Source of the DNA: BD2-11 sp965115885
GTDB taxonomy: Bacteria; Gemmatimonadota; Gemmatimonadetes; Longimicrobiales; Gaopeijiaceae
Direction of reading: 5' to 3'
DNA length: 64,000 nt
Assembly (NCBI GenBank): GCA_965115885.1
Contig: OZ220479.1
Span: 3,596,001-3,660,000, forward strand
Shown: positions 26,727 through 34,916 of the stretch, piece after piece
How the letters are laid out: each line of letters begins with the position of its first letter
How positions within the stretch are numbered: the stretch's first letter is position 1
Position numbers and translations under genes: made by a program
The notes under the pieces: model-generated
Databases searched by the model: none
The model's input: the letters and a program-made list of their open reading frames with translations, nothing else
What the model was told of the DNA's origin: nothing

Positions 26727-27872
26727 TCAGCTCGCTCCGGGAACGAGCGCGATGCCTCCGGCCTGCTTGCCCACCTCCGCCATCCCCGCGCGGGTGTAGG
26801 TCTCGAGGTCGATGACTTCCACGACGCCCGGCTGTCCGCCGATCCCTTCGACGGTGACGAAGGCGTAGCGGTTGTCGGAGGTCGCCGCGACCCCGTGCGT
26901 GACTTTTCGGACGCTCTCGATCTTCGCCAGCCGCTCTCCGGTCGCGAGGTCCCACACGGCCAAGTGGCCGCTGCCCTTGAGGGTCGCGAGCAGGCGGGTG
27001 CCGTCCGGGGTGAGGGCCAAGTTGTAGGGTGCGCCGTCGGCGGGGATGCGCCGGGTCACGCTCCACGATCCGGCGTCGACCCGGACGATTTCGTCGCCGC
27101 GGTTGCACGCCACGTACACGAAGCGTCCGTCTCCGGAGACGGTGGTCCAGGTCGGGGAGCAGACGCCCATGCCGGAGGCGGCCGTCCCGCCGCCCGGTTC
27201 CGCGTCGTGCGCGGTCGGGCCGGCGACCGGCTCCCCGGTCGCCAAATTCAGCCGCCGGGTCACCTCCAGCGAGAAGGTGGACATCTCCACCAGCTGGTCG
27301 TCCATCATGCACGCCGAGTAGTGCAGGGTTCCGTCCGGCGACAGCCGCGATCCGTGCGGCATGGTGCAGGTCGCGACCCGCTCGACCTCGTACATGTCCC
27401 GGGTGTCGATCACCGACACGGAGCTGGGGACGCGGTCGCCGTAGAAGTTCGAGTTGACCGCGAAGGCCAGCGCGCCGTCGGGGGTGAGCGATACGGTGGC
27501 GGGGAAGAAGCCGAGCTCGGTTGCGGCGACCACGGTGTCCGGGCCTGTCTCGTACTTGAGCAGGTGGCCGTTCGGGAAGCCGTGCCCGAGCGTCAGGTAC
27601 CAGTATTCTCCCGACGGATCGAAGAACATCCCGTGCGGGCCTTCGATTTCGGCGGGAAAGCGGCCCACCCGGACGACCTTTTCGACGACGAGGCCGCCGT
27701 CCGGCGTGAACTCGAGCACCGCGACTTCGTCCTCCGATTCCGCGGCCACGTAGGCCCGGTAGGACTGAGCCCCGCCCGGGGCGGGCGCGAAGGCGAGGCC
27801 GACCGTCAGCGCGGCCGCGGCGCGGAGGCGCGGCGCGGCCGGGCGACGGCGGCGAGGCAGACTCCTTCTCAC
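26727..27872 (-). CDS. YncE-like seven-bladed propeller, secreted
   Basis: This 381-residue protein starts with GTG 27872, which overlaps the TGA of the upstream gene (GTGA), so translation is probably coupled. It has an Arg-rich n-region and hydrophobic segment ending near PGGAQS (signal peptide). YncE/surface-layer-type propeller blades follow: YRAYVAAESEDEVAVLEF, GPHGMFFDPSGEYWYLT, TVSGDGRFVYVACNRGDEIV and YNLALTPDGTRLLATLKG. Members bind ligands or other surface proteins; no catalytic site is visible. Placed between an LVIVD protein and a putative O-mannosyltransferase, it may be an exported, glycosylated surface component (inference). Confidence 0.8.
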   Translation of the reverse strand: MRRSLPRRRRPAAPRLRAAAALTVGLAFAPAPGGAQSYRAYVAAESEDEVAVLEFTPDGGLVVEKVVRVGRFPAEIEGPHGMFFDPSGEYWYLTLGHGFPNGHLLKYETGPDTVVAATELGFFPATVSLTPDGALAFAVNSNFYGDRVPSSVSVIDTRDMYEVERVATCTMPHGSRLSPDGTLHYSACMMDDQLVEMSTFSLEVTRRLNLATGEPVAGPTAHDAEPGGGTAASGMGVCSPTWTTVSGDGRFVYVACNRGDEIVRVDAGSWSVTRRIPADGAPYNLALTPDGTRLLATLKGSGHLAVWDLATGERLAKIESVRKVTHGVAATSDNRYAFVTVEGIGGQPGVVEVIDLETYTRAGMAEVGKQAGGIALVPGAS

Positions 27873-29854
27873 GGGACCAGCGTCCTTCTCGGCTGCAGCT
27901 TCACCGACCACAATCCGGAGTGGTGCTCGGCGATGAACAGGTGGCCCTTGTGGATTTGCGGTCCCCAGCTGAAGGGCGCGTTGGGCACGAAGCTGTCCGG
28001 GTCGTTGGCGGCGTAGTGCGCGATCTCGCGGCCCTGCAACCCCAGGTTGCCCTTGAGCTCCCCGGAGATGTCGAGGACGCGGGTGCCGCCGTTGTAGAAG
28101 GAGGCGTAGAGGCGGTCTCCGTCGATCCACATGTTGTGCGATCCCGCCTCCGGGATCTCGTAGCGCGCGACCTCCTCGGGGTCGTTGGGGTCGGTGAAGT
28201 CGACGACGTGGATGTAGCCGGCCATGCGCGGGGGCGTGCGTTCGGCGTCCAGGTCGTTGAATCCGGGGCGGCCGATCTCGTCGCCCATGAAGATGTAGAA
28301 GCGCCCGGTCGGGCTCCAGTAGGGGAACGCCGCGTGGGTCGCTCCGCCGATGTCCGAGAAGCGGGACATGAGCACCGGGTTCGCGGGGCTGCCGCCCCGG
28401 TCGCCGCCGCCCACGTCGATGACGGCCACCCCGTCGGCCCAGTTGGAGGTGTAGGCGATCCCGTCCACGATCCAGATGTCGTGGATGCCGTGTCCCGGGG
28501 TGTCCAGCTCGAACCGGCCCACCCGGTGGGGATTGGCCGGGTCCTCGATGTCGATCACGTCGAAGCGGACGCCGTTGTTCACGGCGTACACGTGGTTGTC
28601 GTGGACGAAGACGTTGTGGACGCCGCCGGTCAGCTCGTCGTCGAAGGTGGAGAGGATCCGGACGTTGCGCGGGTCGGAGCAGTCCACGATGACGATGCCG
28701 TTGCGCCGGTTGGAGGCGCCCTCGCGCGAGATCACGCAGACGCGGCCGTCCTCGGAGACCTTCACGTCGTTGGTGGTGCGGGCGTCCACCACCAGGGAGT
28801 CGACCAGCACCGGCGACGCCGGGTCGGTCACGTCCCACCAGTAGGTCGCGCCGAAGGCGCCCCAGGTGCCGGTGATGGCGTAGTCGCGGCCGTCGACGCC
28901 CTCCCACACCCACAGGTCGGAGGTGGGCACGGCGCGCACCGCGCCCTGGCCGACGAACTCCACCGCTTCGCTCACGTTGCGCGGCTCGATGCGGACGGTC
29001 CGGTTGGCCGAGTGGCCGGGGACGCTGGCCACGACCGTGTACACCCCCGGACGGTACGCCACGAAACGGCCCTGCGGGTCGATTTCGGCGGGCGGGAAGT
29101 CCGCGGTGGCCTCGACGTCCGCGTAGGGAACGACCGAATAGGTCACGGGGACGGAAGTCGGTTCGTCCCCCGCCATGGGCGCGGCCTCGAAGCGGATCAC
29201 GTCGCCGGTGCGGCCCACCTCCTGGCTCCCCGACAGCGAGATCGAGGTGACGGGGCTCGCGACCACGTCGTAGACCACTTCTCCGGCGATGTCCTCCGCG
29301 ACCGCGGTCAGGACGACCCGGCCGGGCGCGTGCGCGCTGAAGACGCCGAAGCGGTCGACGGTGGCCACCGTCGCGTCGCTGGTGCTCCACCCCAACTCCA
29401 GGTCGCCGCGCACGTCGCCGACCTCGTCGAGGACGGTGGCCCGGTGGCGCATCACCGTGCCTACGTGGAAGCGTCCGCTCTCGCCCGGAGAGATCTCGAT
29501 CCGGGCGAGCGGCGGATACGGCACCGAGACGGTCATCTCCGCGCGGATGTTGCGGTCCGTGGCGACCATGAGGACGACCGGGAAGTCCCCTCCGTACACG
29601 GCGCGCACCGCCCCGGTGGTGCGGTTCACGTCCAGGCGTCCGCGGGCTCCCCGGGCCAGGTACATGATCGGAGCGTCGACGGGGTCGCCGTCGGCGTCGA
29701 CCACGCGCGCGGCGATTTGCCCGCTCTCCCCGGGCTGGAGGGTGAGCACGTCCTGCTCCACGGCGATGCGCGCGGGGGTCTGCGCGGCGAGCGGCGATGC
29801 GCCGAGCGCGAGCAGGACGGCGGACCGGAAGGCGGCGGCGGGGCGGATTTTCAT
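27869..29854 (-). CDS. LVIVD-repeat secreted protein with N-terminal Ig-like domains
   Basis: This 661-residue protein starts at ATG 29854 (MKIRPAAAFRSAVLLALGASPLAAQ), a clear signal peptide; ATG 29869 is a less likely alternative. Residues about 25-310 look like bacterial Ig-like (Big_2) domains: VEQDVLTLQPGESGQIAARV, WSTSDATVATVDRFGVFS and YRPGVYTVVASVPG. Residues 330-660 contain LVIVD-type propeller repeats (NGIVIVDCSDPRNVRILSTF, YAVNNGVRFDVIDIEDPANP, TRVLDISGELKG). Such proteins sit on the surface or in the periplasm. It is first gene of a three-gene operon with coupled stop/start overlap. Confidence 0.8.
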   Translation of the reverse strand: MKIRPAAAFRSAVLLALGASPLAAQTPARIAVEQDVLTLQPGESGQIAARVVDADGDPVDAPIMYLARGARGRLDVNRTTGAVRAVYGGDFPVVLMVATDRNIRAEMTVSVPYPPLARIEISPGESGRFHVGTVMRHRATVLDEVGDVRGDLELGWSTSDATVATVDRFGVFSAHAPGRVVLTAVAEDIAGEVVYDVVASPVTSISLSGSQEVGRTGDVIRFEAAPMAGDEPTSVPVTYSVVPYADVEATADFPPAEIDPQGRFVAYRPGVYTVVASVPGHSANRTVRIEPRNVSEAVEFVGQGAVRAVPTSDLWVWEGVDGRDYAITGTWGAFGATYWWDVTDPASPVLVDSLVVDARTTNDVKVSEDGRVCVISREGASNRRNGIVIVDCSDPRNVRILSTFDDELTGGVHNVFVHDNHVYAVNNGVRFDVIDIEDPANPHRVGRFELDTPGHGIHDIWIVDGIAYTSNWADGVAVIDVGGGDRGGSPANPVLMSRFSDIGGATHAAFPYWSPTGRFYIFMGDEIGRPGFNDLDAERTPPRMAGYIHVVDFTDPNDPEEVARYEIPEAGSHNMWIDGDRLYASFYNGGTRVLDISGELKGNLGLQGREIAHYAANDPDSFVPNAPFSWGPQIHKGHLFIAEHHSGLWSVKLQPRRTLVP

Positions 29855-30552
29855 CTTGGGCGGCTCCATGCGTCGGATGCGTCGGACGGTGCCCGGAAAA
29901 ATCGAGAAGCGAGCGGGTTTGCGCAATGTAAAGTGGCCGAGAACGAGGCGGTGCGCCGATGTGCGGACTGGTGGGCGACCGAGAACGATTCCCGAGAGTT
30001 CGGAGGTGCCGGAGACCCACGCGTCCGTGGGCCGTTCTCGAAGCGGGGATCCCCTGACCGCGGAAAGAGAAACATGTGGATTGAAGTGAAGGGAGAGGCA
30101 AAATCGGTCTAGACTGGGCGCCGATTGATTCGAGAACCCTTTCGGAAGCCCTTGCGCGGCCTCCCGAACCCTTGGTACGATGTGCCTCGGCAAGGCTCAC
30201 ATCGTGCAGAGGCGAGCGAATGACGGCGTTTGACATGCTGGGGGGCGGCCCTGTATGCTCGCGGAGGCACCGCCCCGCCGCCCCGTTTAGTTAGCTCGGG
30301 TGAGCTAGCTCTCTGCCCCAGGGCGCGCCATGGCGACGTCTTGGGCGCCGGTCCGAGTCGGCATGCGCTCTGTTGCGACGACTGTCCGAGGCATTGTCTC
30401 GATCTGGCGGGACGGGCAACGCTTGATGCGAGCGTGGCGTCGGGCCTCGAGTGCCGCGCCCCGGCGCCGTGTTGATCGATCCGGTGACGGAAGGCGGTAG
30501 CGGGCACTCGCGTCGGCACGCGTCGGCATCGGACCGCACGATCCGGAACGTG
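29855..30552. other. About 700-bp gene-free stretch left of the IS element
   Basis: No open frame here has protein-like composition. The 30220-30320 part contains a promoter-like pair (listed separately) followed by tttagttagctcgggtgagc, which can form a small hairpin. Nothing else recognisable was seen. Confidence 0.4.
30230..30259 (+). promoter_or_regulatory. Strong sigma70-like promoter without an obvious gene
   Basis: TTGACA (30230-30235) and TATGCT (30254-30259) have an 18-base spacer, better than most promoters in this window. Downstream there is no protein gene before the IS element. A short stem-loop (tagctcgggtgagcta, 30294-30309) follows about 35 bases later. It could drive a small RNA or a decayed tRNA-like gene, or be chance. 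Confidence 0.35.
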
Positions 30553-30640
30553 TGTCAATTGGCGTCAAAAATTGCACACTTTTTGTGCCCGGCAAGGGCA
30601 CCTCTTGGGCCACCGAAAATTGCACACTTTTTGGCGTCAA
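30553..30640. repeat. IS21 left terminal repeats
   Basis: The outer end runs tgtcaattggcgtcaa and is followed by two copies of aattgcacactttttg, 48 bases apart. They match in inverted orientation the right-end repeats at 33055-33094 and are the expected transposase-binding sites. Confidence 0.7.
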
Positions 30641-30645
30641 GCAGG

Positions 30646-30700
30646 CTCCTCGGGGTCCCCGTGCAGGGAGCGTAGCGACCGAAACGGGGACCCCGAGGAG
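30646..30700. terminator. Perfect 17-bp inverted repeat (hairpin) inside the IS, downstream of istB
   Basis: ctcctcggggtccccgt (30646-30662) is exactly complementary to 30684-30700, with a 21-base loop. It lies 360 bp past the istB stop on the transcript side and has no T-tract. It may protect or terminate the IS transcript, or block transcription entering from outside. Whether it terminates is not certain. Confidence 0.4.
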
Positions 30701-31057
30701 GGCGCCGTTCACAGCCCACCTCCGCCGCATCCGGGCGCCTCCACCCGCCAGGATCCCGACCATCCGAACCCCCCTCCGACCGGTCCAAGGGTGGATCCCC
30801 TCGATCTCCGCGTGGAGAACCCCGGCGATCATGCACCCCATGGCTTCCATGAACCGCTCCGCTCCCCGGCGCAGAATCCCCCACATGCCGTTTCCGCGGG
30901 TATCCCTACCCCTCCGAGGGTCGTGATCGGCCCTCAGGGGCGATCCTACGGCTTCGCTCGCGCGGTCGAGCCTCCAGCCTCGCCGGATCCCCCGCCACGG
31001 CCTGCGAATCGAGTTCCGACGCGGCTCCGCGTTCCGTGTCCCAACCTTCGTCATGTC

Positions 31058-31873
31058 CTACCTCCTGTCCGTGTCGTCGGCTCCAGCATCGCTCGCCGGC
31101 GATGCCGTCGGATGGATCGCCCTCGAGATCTCCTTGTGGCGCCGCATCCTGTACGAGTTGCCCCGAATGTTGATCGTGTGACTGCGATGCAGCAGACGGT
31201 CCAACAACGCGGCCGCCATCACCTCGTCGTGCAGCACCTCGCCCCACTGCTGATACGGCTTGTTCGACGTCAACACCGTCGACGCCCGCCCGTAACGCCC
31301 GTTGACCAGCTGGAAGAACAGACGCGCTCCGTTCGACGTCACCGGCAGATACCCGATCTCGTCCACCACGAGCAACGCCGGATGCATCGACGTCTTCAGC
31401 CGACGCTTCAGCCTGCCCGCCGCGTGCGCCTCCTCCAGCGACTCGACCAGCGCGGCCAGCGTGCCGAAGTAGATCCTCCGCCCCGCCTCGGCCGCCGCAA
31501 CCGCCAAGCTGATCGCGATGTGCGTCTTCCCGACTCCGGGAGGACCCAGGATCACCACGTTCTCCTTCCGCTCCAGGAACCCCAGCTCGTGCAACGACTC
31601 GACCTGCTGACGATCGATCGACGGCTGGAACGTGAAGTCGAACTCCGCCAGCGTCTTCAGTCCCGGCAGACGACTCGACCGCATCGCCGCCGTCAAGCGA
31701 CGACCGTTGCGCAGCTCGATCTGCGCCCCGAGCAGACGCTCGATCCCCTCGCCCGCCGTGTACTCCCCGCCGTCCACTCGCCTGAACACCTCGTCCAGCG
31801 CCTCGAGCGCCCCGGGCATCTTCAAATCCGCCAGCTGGGCCGCGATCCGATCCCTCCGGCTCGCAGCCTTCAC
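31058..31873 (-). CDS. istB: IS21 helper ATPase IstB
   Basis: This 271-residue AAA+ ATPase of IS21 transposons loads and stimulates the transposase. Walker A GPPGVGKT is at 110-117 and Walker B LLVVDEIG at 167-174. The TSNKPYQQWGEVLHD segment typical of IstB is present, followed by RLLHRSHTINIRGNSYR. It starts with GTG at 31873, overlapping the istA stop (GTGA), so it is translationally coupled to istA. The protein is full length. Confidence 0.93.
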   Translation of the reverse strand: MKAASRRDRIAAQLADLKMPGALEALDEVFRRVDGGEYTAGEGIERLLGAQIELRNGRRLTAAMRSSRLPGLKTLAEFDFTFQPSIDRQQVESLHELGFLERKENVVILGPPGVGKTHIAISLAVAAAEAGRRIYFGTLAALVESLEEAHAAGRLKRRLKTSMHPALLVVDEIGYLPVTSNGARLFFQLVNGRYGRASTVLTSNKPYQQWGEVLHDEVMAAALLDRLLHRSHTINIRGNSYRMRRHKEISRAIHPTASPASDAGADDTDRR

Positions 31874-32910
31874 GAAACCCTCCGTTCAGCCGAGTAGTAG
31901 TCCAACGACCGCTGCTCGACGTCGACCGACGGAAGGGGCGCCGACGGCTCCGACCGCTTCGCCTCGGGCTCGGGCATCGGTCTCGGGGTCGCGAACCGAT
32001 ACCCCCTCGGTGCCAAGGGCAACGGAAGGGGCCGCTCCGACGCGAAACGATCCGACACGCTCTCCCCGAGCGTCCCGTGAATCCGGACGTTGGCGACCTG
32101 CTCCCGCCACCGCTTCAACCGTTCGTCGATGTCGGCGTCCCCTGCGAAGCTGCGCCCGTAGAAGAAGTTCTCGCGCATGTACCGGATGGGACGCTCGACC
32201 TTCCCTTTCGTCTGCGCCCGGTATGGACGGCAGGCCCGGACCTTGAATCCCCAGTGATCGGCAAACCCCGTGAACGCAGCGTTTTCCATCAGCTTCCCGC
32301 CCGCTTTGCGCTCGTCGGAGATCACCACCGCCTTCATCCGATCGAACAGCAACTCCCTGGGCACGCCGCCCATGGCGACGAACGACTTCTCGAGCCCGTC
32401 CACCAGGACGGCCATCGTCTGGCGCTCGTAGAGGCGCGCCCACATCCAGCGCGAGTAACCCAGAACCACGACCAGCGCGAAACGCTTGCCCCAAGGGAAC
32501 TTGAACTCCGCGAAGTCCACCTGCCCCTGGCGACCGGGCTCCGTCTCGAACCGCTGCACCGCCTCGACCCGATCTTGCGGCCGAACCGACCGAACATGCC
32601 GAGCGACAACGCTGTAGCTCCCCTCGAATCCCGACCTCCGCACATCCTCGTACAACCGCACGGCGCTCATCTTCGGAAACTCGGCCAAACGCTCTTCGAT
32701 GAATCGCTTGTAGTCGTCGAGCTTCGACTTCCGAGGTCGCCGCGAGCGTGTCCCGGATCCGGCACCGCCCGCCTCGTCGTCCAGCCAACCGCCGGAAATC
32801 CAGTAGTACAACGTCCTCCGGGCGATCCCCAGATCGGCCGCGACCGCGGTCTTGGACAACCCTCGTTCCAAGAGTTTCCTCGCCTGTACCTTCGTGCTGC
32901 CGTCGATCAT
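31870..32910 (-). CDS. istA: IS21 transposase IstA
   Basis: This 346-residue DDE transposase starts at ATG 32910 (AGGAGA upstream); the longer open frame to 33468 leaves the element and is rejected. It has an N-terminal helix-turn-helix (KVQARKLLERGLSKTAVAAD, then LGIARRTLYYW). The catalytic triad is D132 (GQVDFAEF), D190 (LLFDRMKAV) and E239 (KGKVERPIRYMRE). It is somewhat shorter than the largest IstA proteins, but all core motifs are intact. The element may still be active. Confidence 0.93.
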   Translation of the reverse strand: MIDGSTKVQARKLLERGLSKTAVAADLGIARRTLYYWISGGWLDDEAGGAGSGTRSRRPRKSKLDDYKRFIEERLAEFPKMSAVRLYEDVRRSGFEGSYSVVARHVRSVRPQDRVEAVQRFETEPGRQGQVDFAEFKFPWGKRFALVVVLGYSRWMWARLYERQTMAVLVDGLEKSFVAMGGVPRELLFDRMKAVVISDERKAGGKLMENAAFTGFADHWGFKVRACRPYRAQTKGKVERPIRYMRENFFYGRSFAGDADIDERLKRWREQVANVRIHGTLGESVSDRFASERPLPLPLAPRGYRFATPRPMPEPEAKRSEPSAPLPSVDVEQRSLDYYSAERRVS

Positions 32911-33020
32911 CGCGTCTCCTTGGGCGAAGTGGATGGGACACGCGTAATCGATGATCCAGCTCAGGGACACCCCCCTCCGGGTCCGCCTCCGGATGCCCTC
33001 CGCGAACAGTTGCGGGCCAC

Positions 33021-33111
33021 GAAAGTGTGCAAAAATCTGCGCAACGCTAAACGCCAAAAAGTGTGCAATTCCTGACGCCAAAAAGTGTGCAATTTTAAAC
33101 GCTCGGTAACA
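33021..33111. repeat. IS21 right terminal repeats
   Basis: There are two inverted copies, caaaaagtgtgcaatt (33055-33070, 33079-33094), 24 bases apart, plus a degenerate third copy near 33021-33037. The outer end finishes gctcggtaaca at 33111. Confidence 0.7.
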
Positions 33112-33303
33112 GTTGGTCACGGTCGGCTCGGCTGCCAAACGTCGCCGCCAATCCGCGATCTCGGCTTCACTGACGCCGGAGGGAGTCTCTCGTCTTTCGA
33201 CGGCATCGAAGCGTTTTGTCGGACGCTGTGGGCGGCCCGACGTCGACGCGTTCGGATCGCCGAGACGGACGGTCGTCGAGCCGTAGCCGAAGATCTTGCG
33301 GTC

Positions 33304-33546
33304 GTGGACGACGCGGAATTCGGAATTCTCTCCGCCCGCGAGAGCGGCTACTCCGCCGATCACCTCGGACGCTTGGTCCGCGACGGCAAGATCCCGAACG
33401 CCGGACGGCCCGGCGCGCCCAGGATCGCGCGTCGGCACCTGCCCCGGAAGGCGACCGCCGAGCCGCACCTGGCGCGGACGCCCCGACGACGCCGGCTCAC
33501 GAACAGGCAGATCGTGCAGTCCATCGTCGAGAGGGGAATCGAGTGA
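33304..33546 (+). CDS. Small winged-helix (excisionase-like) DNA-binding protein
   Basis: About 80 residues if started at GTG 33304; the frame is open back into the IS right end, so the true start is uncertain and may have been displaced by the insertion. The core ARESGYSADHLGRLVRDGKI, followed by PNAGRPGAPRI, is a MerR/excisionase-type helix-turn-helix. The C-terminus RRLTNRQIVQSIVERGIE ends in a GTGA overlap with the integrase start at 33543, so the two are coupled. It is likely a recombination directionality or regulatory factor for that integrase. A decayed copy precedes the second integrase. Confidence 0.6.
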   Translation: MDDAEFGILSARESGYSADHLGRLVRDGKIPNAGRPGAPRIARRHLPRKATAEPHLARTPRRRRLTNRQIVQSIVERGIE

Positions 33547-34793
33547 CGGAGCGCGCGCGAAGCGGTCGGCGCGGATACAGCGCCGGCGAATGGGGCCGAA
33601 ATCGGGTCAGGGTCTTCCCCGACCCCAAGACCGGCCTGTTCCAGATCGAGTGGCGCGAGAACGGGAGTAGGCGTAGCCAGTCGCTGGGGCATCGCGACTG
33701 GGTTCGGGCGAAGCGGCAGGCGGACGAGTTCGCCGCCAGCTTCGTCGGGCCGGAGACGCGCGCCAAGGCCAAAGCCGAGCCCGAGCCGCTCACGCTGGGA
33801 ACGCTGTTCGACATCTACGGCGAGGAGGTGACGCCCACCAAGTGCGAGCGGAGGCGGTGCCACGACAGGGCCGCCGCCAAGACGTTCCTCGGGCTCTTCG
33901 GACGGGATCGCGAGCCTGAGACCCTTTCCCGGAGGGACTGGGATCGGTTCATCCGCGAGCGGAGGGAGGGCAGAATCGGGCCGAGCGGCAAGCCGGTGTC
34001 GGACCGCACCGTCGAGGACGATCTGAAGTTCCTGCTCGCCGTGCTCAACTGGGCCGTGAAGTCGAAGGACGCGCGGGGTCGCCCGCTCCTCGTCTCGAAC
34101 CCGCTGAAAGGGCTCGGGACGCCCAAGGAGAGGAACCCGACGCGAGTCGTGCTGACCCAGGAGGAGTACCAAGCGCTGCTCCGGGTGTCCGCGCAGGTCG
34201 ACTGGCGCTTCCGGGTCGCGCTCGTGCTCGCGCACGAGACGGGACATCGCATCGGGGCCATCCGCAAGCTCCGGTGGTCCGACGTCGACTTCGACGGTCG
34301 GGCAGTCCGGTGGAGGGCCGAGCACGACAAGACGGGCCACGAGCACACGACGCCCGTCACCGCCGAAGCGCTGTCCGTTCTCGAGGACGCCTTGGCGAGA
34401 CGTCCGGGCGCCGGGGACGCGCCTGTGTTGCCCGCCCTGCGGAGCCCTGAGGAATGGGTGGATTCGTGGCGGACGCGCGCTTGGTGGCAGAAGGCCGAGA
34501 GGCTCGCCGAGCTCGAGCCGAAGCCCCGCCGGGGCTGGCACTCGCTGAGGCGGAAGTTCGCCTCCGACCTCATGGACCTGCCGCTCAAGGTTCTGTGCGA
34601 GCTCGGCGGCTGGAGGGACGCCAAGACCGTGCTCCAGTGCTACCAGCACACCAGCGAGACGCAACTCCGGGAGGCGCTCGACAGTCGGTGCAGGGCTCGC
34701 ACCCGAGGTCGGTTCAGCAAGAATCAATGTGCCGGAAGTCGCGCAACCGTCCCGCAACGTATCGGACGGCACGAACCTCCGAAGTACCGCTAA
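33543..34793 (+). CDS. Tyrosine recombinase/integrase, copy 1
   Basis: This 416-residue phage-type integrase has an Arm/DNA-binding N-terminus (RRGYSAGEWGRNRVRVFPDP), a core-binding domain (about 85-195) and a catalytic domain. Catalytic residues visible are R236 (TGHRIGAIRKLRW), H333-x-x-R336 (GWHSLRRKF), a GGWRD segment and the nucleophile Y367 (CYQHTSE). It starts with GTG overlapping the winged-helix stop. Compared with copy 2 (45201-46361), roughly nine of ten residues agree by eye. Copy 1 has a different, about 34-residue-longer C-terminus after the shared CR..R region (FSKNQCAGSRATVPQ), probably junction sequence. Confidence 0.92.
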   Translation: MTERARSGRRGYSAGEWGRNRVRVFPDPKTGLFQIEWRENGSRRSQSLGHRDWVRAKRQADEFAASFVGPETRAKAKAEPEPLTLGTLFDIYGEEVTPTKCERRRCHDRAAAKTFLGLFGRDREPETLSRRDWDRFIRERREGRIGPSGKPVSDRTVEDDLKFLLAVLNWAVKSKDARGRPLLVSNPLKGLGTPKERNPTRVVLTQEEYQALLRVSAQVDWRFRVALVLAHETGHRIGAIRKLRWSDVDFDGRAVRWRAEHDKTGHEHTTPVTAEALSVLEDALARRPGAGDAPVLPALRSPEEWVDSWRTRAWWQKAERLAELEPKPRRGWHSLRRKFASDLMDLPLKVLCELGGWRDAKTVLQCYQHTSETQLREALDSRCRARTRGRFSKNQCAGSRATVPQRIGRHEPPKYR

Positions 34794-34916
34794 GTCAACA
34801 CCCACTGCCTGAACCCGCGTCTCGGCCATGGGCGAGCGGGTCGACCGACGCGTGCGAGGAGGCCGCGATCCCACCGGCCGGGCGGCTACCGGCCGATGGG
34901 GTCGCGGCGGAAGCGT

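Larger units (their letters stand above)
30553..33111 (-). mobile_element. IS21-family insertion sequence (istA-istB)
   Basis: This is a 2559-bp element carrying istA and istB on the minus strand. The ends match each other. Starting from TGT at 30553 and from the complement of ACA at 33109-33111, both ends reach GCGT after 13 bases and then share AAAATTGCACACTTTTTG. Each end has a second internal copy of the aattgcacactttttg unit (30570-30585 and 30618-30633 on the left; 33055-33070 and 33079-33094 on the right). This is the multiple-terminal-repeat layout of IS21 elements. About 400 bp between istB and the left end carry no gene but contain a 17-bp stem hairpin. I see no clear target-site duplication. 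It sits directly upstream of a winged-helix/integrase pair. Confidence 0.85.

Noticed and set aside
30270..30370. Possible tRNA gene after the promoter at 30230 (D-arm-like tagctcgggtgagcta and a T-arm-like gccggtccgagtcggc)
   Set aside because: The stems do not pair into a cloverleaf: the T-stem is only 4 bp with an 8-base loop, and no acceptor stem matches.
30540..33125. Target-site duplication flanking the IS21 element
   Set aside because: The bases just outside (aacgtg on the left, gttggt on the right) do not repeat convincingly.
33085..33303. N-terminal extension of the winged-helix frame into the IS right end
   Set aside because: The start would lie inside the IS terminal repeat and the residues have no resemblance to DNA-binding proteins; the core begins near 33304.
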